This document shows, piece by piece, positions 1 to 6,097 of a DNA stretch of 7,302 nt (the stretch's first letter is position 1; every line of letters starts with the position of its first letter). This DNA comes from Spirochaetota bacterium (GTDB taxonomy: Bacteria > Spirochaetota > UBA4802 > UBA5550), in the NCBI GenBank assembly GCA_022704585.1, contig JAKJGD010000093.1:1-7302 (forward strand), read 5' to 3'. The notes beneath the pieces were generated by a model. It searched no databases and was not told where the DNA came from. It saw only the letters and a list, made by a program, of their open reading frames with translations. The translations under genes and the position numbers were made by a program.

Positions 1-1
1 A

Positions 2-673
2 ACAGTCTTCCGCATATCCGTGACGCTGGCCGCGCTGCTCTCGATCGCGTGGCTCGATCCCTTCAAGGACGCCGTTTCGAGCGGGAACGACGAGTACGAC
101 ATGAAGAAGTACAATAACGCGAAGCGCTATTACGAGAAGGCGGAGAAATACGCCCCGGGCGATAGCGACAGGAAGAAGCTCTCCTTCAATACCGGCGATG
201 CCGACTACATGCTCGAGTCGTTCGACAACGCCCTGACCGGGTTCCAGGAGGCCGTCCAGTCCGGGGACCGCGAGGTGCAGAAAAAGGCATTCTTCAATGC
301 CGGCAACGCCTACCTGAAAATGGGGAAATACCGCGAAGCCATCAACTCATATATAAACGCGCTCAAGATCGATCCCGGCTATGAACCGGCGAAGAAAAAC
401 ATCGAGTATGTTTTAAAAAAGATGAGCGAGCAGGACAAGGACAAGAAGGACAAGGACGGCAATAATAAAGACAATAAAAAGGACCAGGACAAAAAAAAGG
501 ACCCCGGGTCCAACAAGGACCAGAAGCGGGGCCAGAGCCGTGATTCACGCCGGGGCCAGAACCAGATGAGCCGCGAGCAGGTGCAGAACATCCTGCGCGC
601 GCTTCAGAAAAGCCAGGTCCGGCGGGAGCAGGGCCCGAGCGACGAGAGGAGGCATCTTGAAAAGAACTGGTAG
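2..673 (+). CDS. TPR-repeat Bat-operon protein (BatC/BatE-like), 5' partial
   Basis: The reading frame is open to the left edge. A GTG lies at 20, but in-frame codons before it read TVFRIS and continue into a hydrophobic stretch (VTLAALLSIAWL), so the true start and the beginning of a signal or membrane segment probably lie outside the window. Counting from the GTG, residues about 26-134 form tetratricopeptide repeats; the clearest is AFFNAGNAYLKMGKYREAIN followed by a second helix ending in ALKIDPGYEPA. Residues about 135-182 are a highly charged Lys/Asp-rich linker, then a short predicted helix starts with MSREQVQNILRAL, a C-terminal feature I associate with Bat TPR proteins. Known for the family: periplasmic or membrane-anchored TPR scaffolds encoded beside VWA proteins BatA/BatB and BatD, linked to stress or oxygen tolerance, exact role unclear. 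The directly following batD supports the assignment; BatC versus BatE cannot be decided here. Confidence 0.8.
   Translation, partial: TVFRISVTLAALLSIAWLDPFKDAVSSGNDEYDMKKYNNAKRYYEKAEKYAPGDSDRKKLSFNTGDADYMLESFDNALTGFQEAVQSGDREVQKKAFFNAGNAYLKMGKYREAINSYINALKIDPGYEPAKKNIEYVLKKMSEQDKDKKDKDGNNKDNKKDQDKKKDPGSNKDQKRGQSRDSRRGQNQMSREQVQNILRALQKSQVRREQGPSDERRHLEKNW
645..652 (+). promoter_or_regulatory. Ribosome binding site of batD
   Basis: AGAGGAGG lies 4 nt before the TTG at 657, within the last codons of the upstream TPR gene. It is a near-perfect Shine-Dalgarno match and is what decides the unusual TTG start of batD. Confidence 0.75.
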
Positions 674-2327
674 CATACTGTTGAGCGCGGCGGTGCTCTT
701 CGCCGCGGCCGCACCCGCGCTGCCGGCGCAGCTCGAGACCGTACTCGAGGAGCCGGCGATCGAGGTTGGGGACAGCACCACCCTCAGGGTGAAAATATCC
801 GGGGACCCAGAAGATGTAAAGCCGGTCAAATACCCGTCGGTGCCGGGCCTCAGGATCGAGTATTCCGGCATGCAGCAGAGTTACCAGTACATCAACGGCA
901 AGTCATGGTCCGGCGTGGAGCTGCTTTTCTCGATCACCGCGCTCCGCAAGGGGCGGTACCGGATTCCGGCCTTCGAGTTCCGGCGCGGCAGGGAAACGCT
1001 CCGCTCCGGCGAAGTCGTCCTCGTGGTCAGCGCGACAGCAGGCGGAGGCGGTGACGGGGAAGGCTCCGCTGTCTCCGACGTGCGCCCGTCGGTCGAGCTT
1101 TCCGCCCCGGCCGTGTACGTGGGCCAGCCGGTCATCATGCGCTATTATATACTCTCGGCGGGTACGCGGGCCACGGTCCACCAGTTCAGGGAGCTCCCTG
1201 AAAACAAGGGCTTCGCCGCCAGGCAGGTCGAGGACCCGGTCCATGACAAGGCCTCCGCGCGGGAGGGCGAGTACGAGAAGACGCACCTGGTGACCTTCGC
1301 CCTCATCCCGGCCGGGCCCGGCAATTACAATGTGGGCGGCGGCTCGGCGATCGTGTCCGTTCAGGTCTCGTCCCCGCGCCGCGCCCGGGACTTTTTCGGG
1401 AACTTCGGCTTTTCCGACTTCACGCGCCAGCAGGAGCTCGTCTTCGATGCCAGGCCGGTCACGGTCAGGCCGCTGCCGGCCGCCGGCAGGCCCGATGGCT
1501 TCCAGGGCGACATCGGAAGCTACACCATGAAAGCGGAGTGCCCTGCCGGAGACATCAAGGTCTTCGAGGAGAAGAAGGTGAGCATCACCGTCACCGGGAC
1601 CGGCAACCTCGTCACCATGACGAAGCCCGCGCTCGAGCGGGAGGCCCCCGGGCTCAAGGTACTGGCCGAGGAAGGCGAGACGAGCATAGTCCTCGAAGGC
1701 GGGAAACTGAAAGGGAGCAAGAAGTTCACCTACACGCTCATCCCGGACAAGCCGGGTCCCGTGAACCCGGGCAGGTTCCGGTTCTCGTTCTTCAACCCGG
1801 ACAGCGGCAGGTACGAGACGGTGGAGTCGGGCGAGATATCCTTCACCGCGAAGAGCGACGGCGGCGGACAGGCGGCCCGGTTTGACGAGGATACAGGTAC
1901 GGGGAAGATGGATATGAACATACTTTATATCGCGCTTATAGCGCTCGCGATCGCCGGCATGGTCGTATTCGTGGTTCTGTGGGAGCGGCGGAAGTATCGC
2001 CTCGCCACCGCGCTCACGCGTCCGGAAGAGGAGGAGGCCGGGGAACCGGCGCCCCTTGACGAGGACGAAAATTTCATGGAAGCGGCGCGCTGCATCGAGA
2101 CGACGGACAGGGCCGGCTTCCTCCGTGCGGCTGAAAAAGCGGTGGATCATGCCCGGCGCGCGTTCACCGGCACGGTGCCCGAGAAAGCGGCGGCCGCGGT
2201 GTCGAAGCTGAAAGACGAAATATACGGGTTCAAGTACGGCGGCGTCACGATCTCCACGGACGACATGAAGCGGCTCTGCGACGAGATAGCGGTGCTGCGG
2301 GGGATGATTCCGAGGAAGAGGAAATAA
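657..2327 (+). CDS. batD: BatD-like membrane protein (Bat operon)
   Basis: A 556-residue protein starting at TTG. The start is supported by the strong ribosome binding site at 645-652 and by the signal peptide that follows at once (MKRTGSILLSAAVLFAAAAP, cleavage probably near ALPAQ, residues 21-25). The mature part begins with ETVLEEPAIEVGDSTTLRVK, the beta-rich opening typical of BatD ('oxygen tolerance') proteins. Further Ig-like beta segments follow (for example SVELSAPAVYVGQPVIMRYY and CPAGDIKVFEEKKVSITVTG) up to about residue 400. One transmembrane helix spans about residues 421-442, followed by RRKYR and a roughly 110-residue cytoplasmic tail rich in acidic residues and helices. Length and order (signal peptide, beta domains, one helix, cytosolic tail) fit the family. 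The gene overlaps the TPR gene by 17 nt, so translation is likely coupled. Family function is poorly defined; a role in envelope stress with BatA/B/C is inferred from known operons. Confidence 0.85.
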   Translation: MKRTGSILLSAAVLFAAAAPALPAQLETVLEEPAIEVGDSTTLRVKISGDPEDVKPVKYPSVPGLRIEYSGMQQSYQYINGKSWSGVELLFSITALRKGRYRIPAFEFRRGRETLRSGEVVLVVSATAGGGGDGEGSAVSDVRPSVELSAPAVYVGQPVIMRYYILSAGTRATVHQFRELPENKGFAARQVEDPVHDKASAREGEYEKTHLVTFALIPAGPGNYNVGGGSAIVSVQVSSPRRARDFFGNFGFSDFTRQQELVFDARPVTVRPLPAAGRPDGFQGDIGSYTMKAECPAGDIKVFEEKKVSITVTGTGNLVTMTKPALEREAPGLKVLAEEGETSIVLEGGKLKGSKKFTYTLIPDKPGPVNPGRFRFSFFNPDSGRYETVESGEISFTAKSDGGGQAARFDEDTGTGKMDMNILYIALIALAIAGMVVFVVLWERRKYRLATALTRPEEEEAGEPAPLDEDENFMEAARCIETTDRAGFLRAAEKAVDHARRAFTGTVPEKAAAAVSKLKDEIYGFKYGGVTISTDDMKRLCDEIAVLRGMIPRKRK

Positions 2328-2341
2328 ATTCCGGCGCATTT

Positions 2342-2424
2342 GACGGGTCCGCAAACGCGATAGGCCCAAACACGACAGGCCCGCAAGCGCGATAGGTCCG
2401 CAAGCGCGATAGGTCCGCAAGCGC
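2342..2424 (+). repeat. Five tandem copies of a 17-bp unit, degenerate to exact
   Basis: The unit gataggtccgcaagcgc occurs exactly at 2391-2407 and 2408-2424. Diverged copies precede it: gacaggcccgcaagcgc (2374-2390), gataggcccaaacac (2359-2373, 2 nt shorter) and gacgggtccgcaaacgc (2342-2358). Divergence rises toward batD, as expected if new copies are added at the mazG side. The array lies between the stop of batD and the convergent stop of mazG. Confidence 0.85.
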
Positions 2425-2438
2425 TTGCGGACCTATCG
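2407..2438. terminator. 32-bp perfect palindrome between convergent batD and mazG, possible terminator
   Basis: The last tandem copy is followed by its own inverted copy, giving two 16-bp arms meeting between 2422 and 2423 with no spacer. It sits directly at the mazG stop codon (complement of 2441-2443). On the plus strand a run of eight T (2446-2453, inside the last mazG codons) follows after 7 nt, so it could end batD transcription. On the minus strand no T-run follows. The terminator role is inferred; the palindrome itself is certain. Bases 2407-2442 recur exactly at 3548-3583. Confidence 0.55.
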
Positions 2439-2440
2439 GT

Positions 2441-3220
2441 TTACATTTTTTTTGCCTCCTGCCAGAGCTTTTCCATTTCCCCGATTGACATGTCTTCCAG
2501 GTTTTTACCCGTCTCCGCGGCGCGCTTTTCGATATGGCGGAACCGTTTTGTGAACTTCGCGATCGTTTTAAGGAGCGCTTCCTCCGGGTTGACCTCGATG
2601 AAGCGGAGCAGGTTCGTGATGCTGAAAAGCATGTCGCCCCCCTCCTCGACGATGTGCTTCGTGTCGCCGGTTTCGATCGCCTGCTTCAGCTCCCCGACCT
2701 CCTCGTCGAGCTTGCCGGCCACGTCGCCGATTTTCTCCCAGTCGAATCCCACGCGCGACACCTTCTGCTGGACCCGGTAGGCCCGGAGCAGGGCGGGGAG
2801 ATGGTTTGGCACGCCGTCAAGTATCGATTCCCGGTGCGGCTTCTCCTTCTTCTTTATCTCTTCCCACCGCTCGACAACCTGTCCCGCGTCCTTCACGGTC
2901 GCGTCCCCGAACACGTGCGGGTGCCGGAGTATGATCTTGTCGATGATGCCCTGTGCCACGTCGTCGATCGAGAAGTCGCCGCGTTCCCGCGCGATCTCCG
3001 CGTGGAGGTAGATCTGGAGCAGCACGTCGCCCAGCTCTTCCTTTATGTGCGCGGGGTCGCCGCTGTCTATAGCGTCGAGTGCCTCGTACGCCTCCTCGAT
3101 CAGGTAGGGGCGGAGGGACTCGTGCGTCTGCTTTCGGTCCCAGGGGCAGCCGCCCGGGGCGCGCAGGGCCGCGACGATCTCGGCGAAGCGGTAGAGGGGG
3201 CGGTCTTCTTTGAATTCCAT
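2441..3220 (-). CDS. mazG: Nucleoside triphosphate pyrophosphohydrolase MazG
   Basis: A 259-residue protein of normal MazG length with two tandem MazG domains. The N-terminal domain shows GGCPWDRKQTHESLRPYLIE (residues 23-42), the metal-binding EExxE (E42, E43, E46) and ExxD (E62-D65, in EELGDVLLQI). The C-terminal domain repeats these as EEVGE (173-177) and EEGGD (192-196), after the conserved KVSRVGFDW (153-161). Family knowledge: MazG hydrolyses nucleoside triphosphates to monophosphate and pyrophosphate, uses Mg2+, acts in the cytoplasm, and cleans the nucleotide pool or lowers ppGpp; the C-terminal domain carries the activity in E. coli. In the second motif the usual EE(L/I)GD is EEGGD, keeping both acids. 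The ATG start is supported by GGAG 7 nt upstream. It is convergent with batD and stands alone, so it has its own promoter. Confidence 0.95.
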   Translation of the reverse strand: MEFKEDRPLYRFAEIVAALRAPGGCPWDRKQTHESLRPYLIEEAYEALDAIDSGDPAHIKEELGDVLLQIYLHAEIARERGDFSIDDVAQGIIDKIILRHPHVFGDATVKDAGQVVERWEEIKKKEKPHRESILDGVPNHLPALLRAYRVQQKVSRVGFDWEKIGDVAGKLDEEVGELKQAIETGDTKHIVEEGGDMLFSITNLLRFIEVNPEEALLKTIAKFTKRFRHIEKRAAETGKNLEDMSIGEMEKLWQEAKKM

Positions 3221-3227
3221 GGCGTGA

Positions 3228-3231
3228 CTCC
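3228..3231 (-). promoter_or_regulatory. Ribosome binding site of mazG
   Basis: On the minus strand GGAG lies 7 nt before the mazG ATG (complement of 3218-3220), a normal spacing that supports this start. Confidence 0.6.
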
Positions 3232-3235
3232 AGTT

Positions 3236-3263
3236 AATTATAGCATCAAGTGATGCTATAATT
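3236..3263. promoter_or_regulatory. Palindrome with TATAAT on both strands, mazG leader
   Basis: Two perfect 13-bp arms (aattatagcatca and its complement) are separated by AG at 3249-3250. Each arm carries TATAAT: at 3257-3262 on plus and 3242-3237 on minus. The minus copy could be the -10 of mazG, but the implied transcript would start near the Shine-Dalgarno sequence, and the matching -35 (TTAAAT, 18 nt away) is weak. A TTGACT at 3273-3268 on the minus strand is too far upstream for it. It could instead be an operator or a small hairpin in a longer transcript. Confidence 0.4.
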
Positions 3264-3285
3264 TAATTGAGTCAATACCTTTTCA

Positions 3286-3312
3286 CGTCATCCCCGCGAA
3301 AGCGTGGATCCC
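3286..3312 (+). repeat. Dispersed hairpin repeat of the CCCGCGAAAGCGGG type
   Basis: Bases 3290-3297 and 3302-3309 form an 8-bp stem with one mismatch (3294 with 3305) around a GAAA loop (3298-3301). Sequence and preceding CGTCAT resemble the widespread 'GTCATTCCCGCGAAAGCGGGAATCC' dispersed repeats. Translating it in one plus frame gives SSPRKRGS, a peptide commonly seen in spurious ORFs over such repeats, so the ORF here is not a gene. Confidence 0.6.
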
Positions 3313-3483
3313 TTGGTGTAAGAACTTGTTTTATGGGTGCTATCCTTACGTTGGCGCGCCGCCCGGCGCCGGGTTACGACCGGGAGCCGGTCATGCAATT
3401 CATTGCGAGGAGAAGTGGCCTCCCCGGCCTCTCCTCCTCGCGCTCCTCCTCTCCGGGTCCCTCAAGCGCCGGGACAGGCTTCC
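3313..3483. other. GC-rich intergenic stretch without a supported gene
   Basis: No frame shows a recognisable protein or a start with a good ribosome binding site. A pyrimidine-rich tract runs from about 3419 to 3461 on the plus strand. The bases attgcgagga at 3401-3410 resemble the start of another common dispersed repeat (ATTGCGAGGAGCGAAG...), but the rest does not match. It is probably worn repeat material. Confidence 0.5.
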
Positions 3484-3528
3484 GGGCAAATTCGCAAATC
3501 CGGCTACGCCGGAATTTGCTCATTGCCC
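3484..3528. repeat. Long imperfect hairpin
   Basis: Outer arms gggcaa (3484-3489) and ttgccc (3523-3528) enclose an inner hairpin: gcaaatccggc (3494-3504) pairs with gccggaatttgc (3508-3519) with one extra A, around the loop TAC. No clean T-run follows, so it is not an obvious terminator. It sits 12 nt before the 48-bp palindrome and belongs to the same repeat-dense block. Confidence 0.6.
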
Positions 3529-3539
3529 TTATAAGGTTT

Positions 3540-3587
3540 GTCAAAACCGATAGGTCCGCAAGCGCTTGCGGACCTATCGGTTTTGAC
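3540..3587. repeat. Perfect 48-bp palindrome (24-bp arms, no spacer)
   Basis: The left arm 3540-3563 is the exact reverse complement of 3564-3587. The core is one copy of the 17-bp unit and its inverted copy, flanked by AAAACC and GGTTTT. Bases 3548-3583 are identical to 2407-2442. In RNA it would form a very stable hairpin ending in TTTT on both strands, so it could be a two-way terminator, but no gene ends next to it. It marks the point where base composition changes. Confidence 0.9.
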
Positions 3588-3679
3588 GTTTGAATGGCCC
3601 ACGGTTCTCCTCCTGATCACTCCCGGATGGAACTTGTTGTATCAGGATGCGTTGTTATAACATGCGGTACGTTTTCGCT

Positions 3680-3730
3680 CGAGGCAAACTTCCATGTTTG
3701 CTCTCGCGACGCCGGGCATCCGTGCCCAGC
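3680..3730. repeat. Pair of adjacent hairpins, likely dispersed-repeat remnant
   Basis: Hairpin 1: cgaggcaaac (3680-3689) against gtttgctctcg (3696-3706), one bulge, 6-nt loop. Hairpin 2: gccgggca (3711-3718) against tgcccagc (3723-3730), one mismatch, 4-nt loop. On the minus strand the loops read ATGGAA and CGGA, so the two hairpins look related in design. The family assignment is not certain. Confidence 0.45.
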
Positions 3731-3817
3731 GAATTGTAGATAGTCGTTCCCGACGAATAATCGTTTTGATTGCGATGCCGGCGATTGAAAGAGTGTATCT
3801 GCCGATAGCAATATGAA

Positions 3818-3832
3818 TTGGACAATGTCCAA
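3818..3832. promoter_or_regulatory. 15-bp inverted repeat, candidate operator
   Basis: TTGGAC-AAT-GTCCAA, arms of 6 bp, ends 7 nt before the -35-like TTGACG of the promoter candidate. Size and place suit a regulator binding site, but no regulator gene is in the window. Confidence 0.35.
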
Positions 3833-3839
3833 AAAATTG

Positions 3840-3870
3840 TTGACGGGTAATTCGTTATGCGGAATATAAT
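3840..3870 (+). promoter_or_regulatory. Candidate sigma-70-type promoter for the protease gene
   Basis: TTGACG at 3840-3845 and a perfect TATAAT at 3865-3870, 19 nt apart, which is longer than the usual 17. Transcription would begin near 3877, leaving a leader of about 135 nt before the ATG at 4013. Confidence 0.4.
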
Positions 3871-4012
3871 ATATCATAAAAAAAGCCGTGTTGAAATAAT
3901 AACTATAGACTCGTTGTCCGTTACTGATTTTTTTCAATTGCCCTGAAAGAAAACAGTGTGCGTTTAGAATAACGCGTATCACAAGAATTCCGAATTGCGC
4001 TGGTTGAGACAA

Positions 4013-5998
4013 ATGAAAAAATCTTATAGAAACATGCCCACACGATTGTCGCAAATCTGCTGTATTGCCATACTGTGTCCATTATGCATGTGCTCCGACT
4101 TCCCTGACAGCGTAAAGAAACTGGATGCGCTGGTAACGACGAGTATTTTTTTATGGCCGGGTAGAAATCCTGAAGTCATACAGCCCGACCCGGAAAATAC
4201 CGGACCTTCATGCAGTTGCGGGAAGAAGAACGAACTGGGATCCTCCATGACTATGTCGGCTAACGATGATTCGGGGCGAGATAACTCTGATATTTTATCG
4301 TCTTCAACTGATGCTGGTGTAGATGGTAATAATAATACCGCGAGGTTTATGCATGGTGAACTAATCATTAAATTCCGTAAAGGTGTATCGGAATCGAAGT
4401 CGAAAACTTATATATCTAAATCCGACATTGCAATATCAGATAAAATATTGTTCCGAAAAAATACTTCAATAATGCGCAGGATTCGTCTTGCTCCATCTGT
4501 TACGGTAGAAAAAGCAATAACCGAATTGAGAAAAAATCCCGATGTCGAATATGTTCAACCAAATTATAAATATAACTTATACACAATACCGGATGATTAT
4601 GAATTTGCTTCTCAATGGGGTCTACATAATACCGGGCAAACGATAAATAGAACTTCCGGTACCGCGGGTTTTGATAGTAATGCTGTCAATGCATGGGATA
4701 TAACCACTAACTGTGATGAAGTGATTATAGCGGTACTGGATTCCGGGATAAATTATACTCACCGAGACCTGGCAGCCAACATGTGGAACGGCGTATCGTG
4801 TGTTGACGATTTAGGGAATCCTTTGGGCGGCTGTGCAACCGGTTATGATTTCGTTGAAAATGATAAAGATCCGAAGGACATGTCGGAGCATGGGACACAT
4901 GTCGCCGGTATTATTGGTGCAAAGGGTAACGACGGAAACCGGATTAGCGGGTTGTGCTGGAATGCAAAAATTATGGCAGTTCGTATTTTTGATCCCTCGG
5001 GAGGAGGAACGACTGAAAATATTATTTCGGGAATCAATTTTGCCATAAACAATGGCGCAAAAATAATCAACGCCAGTTGGGGGACTACTGAATACGATCA
5101 GGCACTCTATGATGCCATCAAGGACGCTCGGGATAATGGTGTTCTCTTTGTTGCAGCGGCTGGAAATTATCACCGGAATAATGATACTTATTCTGTATAT
5201 CCGGCAAACTTTGACCTTGATAATATCATATCAGTAGCCGCAATCGATCAGGATGGTGAGCTGGCATATTTTTCTTGTTATGGATTAACGTCTGTTGATA
5301 TAGCGGCCCCAGGAACTAATATATTAAGTGATTATCCTGCCCAAATGGTTGATGCAACTGAATACTTTTCTTCGTGGTCTCGAGAATGGGGATGGGAGTA
5401 TGAGGACTATATTACATACAATTATATTTTCAAAGGCAGTTTGAGAAATTTTAAAAGTCGCAACCACATGGATTCTAGTGCGTATCGGGTTTTTGATCTT
5501 ACTGTAAATAATCCGGATTATGTCATGCTTAAGTATAAAGTGTGGAATTATTATATTCAGGAAGATGTTAATTTTGTTCATACAGTAATTGATATCGGTG
5601 GACAACGACCCTCAAATATACTCGGTACATTTAATAAGATTAATTTATCATATGTTTATGATTTGACCCCATATATTACTAATCATACTAGCATCGGATT
5701 CAGATTCGTTACAACGACCGTTATTCCTAATGAAGGTATTGAAATCGATCCTTTCATGATATCGCGTTGGTATCATTATGAAGATGCAACAACATGCATG
5801 TTTAATAACGGGACATCAATGGCTACCCCGTTTGTAACAGGGGTCGCGGGAATGGTATGGTCAGAAAATACCGGACTGACATATGCACAGGTGAAAAGCA
5901 AAATATTAAATGGTGCTCGGTTTAATGCCAATCTTACGGATAAAATTGCTGGCAGTAGAATGCTGGATGCAGCCGGGGCTCTCAGCGCCATTCCTTAA
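4013..5998 (+). CDS. Secreted S8 family (subtilisin-like) serine protease with inserted domain
   Basis: From the ATG at 4013 the protein has 661 residues; an in-frame TTG at 3995 would add six residues before the signal peptide and neither start has a good ribosome binding site. MKKSYRN followed by a hydrophobic stretch with several Cys (to about residue 27) is an export signal; LCMC at 24-27 might be a relaxed lipobox. A Ser/Asn/Asp-rich linker leads to an inhibitor-type propeptide at about 111-189 (GELIIKFRKG ... NPDVEYVQPNY). The catalytic domain has Asp243 (AVLDSG), His293 (HGTHVAG), oxyanion Asn385 (AAAGN) and Ser602 (NNGTSMATPF), so all key residues are present. About 150 extra residues lie between APGTNIL (near 432) and Ser602, where most subtilases have only a short segment. 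It likely cleaves proteins outside the cytoplasm after propeptide removal; the substrate is unknown. Composition is AT-richer than batD and mazG. Confidence 0.93.
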   Translation: MKKSYRNMPTRLSQICCIAILCPLCMCSDFPDSVKKLDALVTTSIFLWPGRNPEVIQPDPENTGPSCSCGKKNELGSSMTMSANDDSGRDNSDILSSSTDAGVDGNNNTARFMHGELIIKFRKGVSESKSKTYISKSDIAISDKILFRKNTSIMRRIRLAPSVTVEKAITELRKNPDVEYVQPNYKYNLYTIPDDYEFASQWGLHNTGQTINRTSGTAGFDSNAVNAWDITTNCDEVIIAVLDSGINYTHRDLAANMWNGVSCVDDLGNPLGGCATGYDFVENDKDPKDMSEHGTHVAGIIGAKGNDGNRISGLCWNAKIMAVRIFDPSGGGTTENIISGINFAINNGAKIINASWGTTEYDQALYDAIKDARDNGVLFVAAAGNYHRNNDTYSVYPANFDLDNIISVAAIDQDGELAYFSCYGLTSVDIAAPGTNILSDYPAQMVDATEYFSSWSREWGWEYEDYITYNYIFKGSLRNFKSRNHMDSSAYRVFDLTVNNPDYVMLKYKVWNYYIQEDVNFVHTVIDIGGQRPSNILGTFNKINLSYVYDLTPYITNHTSIGFRFVTTTVIPNEGIEIDPFMISRWYHYEDATTCMFNNGTSMATPFVTGVAGMVWSENTGLTYAQVKSKILNGARFNANLTDKIAGSRMLDAAGALSAIP

Positions 5999-6097
5999 AT
6001 ATTTGAACATTGCAAATGGTTTGTAGTGCATCCTCACTAGTAGAGTGTTATCATTAATGGTTCAATGTCTTGAATAAAGTATGTGCAGTGTATACAG

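Larger units (their letters stand above)
3588..4012. other. Intergenic leader of the protease gene, no supported CDS
   Basis: Composition shifts to AT-rich here. It holds two adjacent small hairpins (3680-3706 and 3711-3730), a 15-bp inverted repeat (3818-3832) and a promoter candidate (3840-3870), listed separately. A minus-strand open frame crosses most of it and runs into the protease coding sequence; it resembles no protein I know and is rejected. No tRNA or recognised riboswitch is seen. Confidence 0.5.

Noticed and set aside
903..2420. A 505-codon open frame on the minus strand opposite batD
   Set aside because: It is antisense to a clear BatD protein, is Arg/Gly/Pro/Leu-rich as expected of a GC-rich shadow frame, begins in the tandem repeats and shows no known motif.
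2342..2442. A CRISPR array
   Set aside because: The 17-bp copies are directly abutting with no unique spacers, and no cas gene is present.
2534..3253. A 239-codon open frame on the plus strand opposite mazG
   Set aside because: It is antisense to a confident mazG, lacks a ribosome binding site and domain motifs, and runs out through the palindrome at 3236-3263.
3267..3593. A 108-codon plus-strand frame
   Set aside because: It translates the dispersed GAAA hairpin (SSPRKRGS), the long hairpin and the 48-bp palindrome; no protein-like pattern is present.
3617..4054. A 145-codon minus-strand frame before the protease
   Set aside because: It covers the hairpin pair and promoter region, overlaps the protease start, and has no recognisable family, signal or good ribosome binding site. 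It is the least unlikely of the rejected frames.
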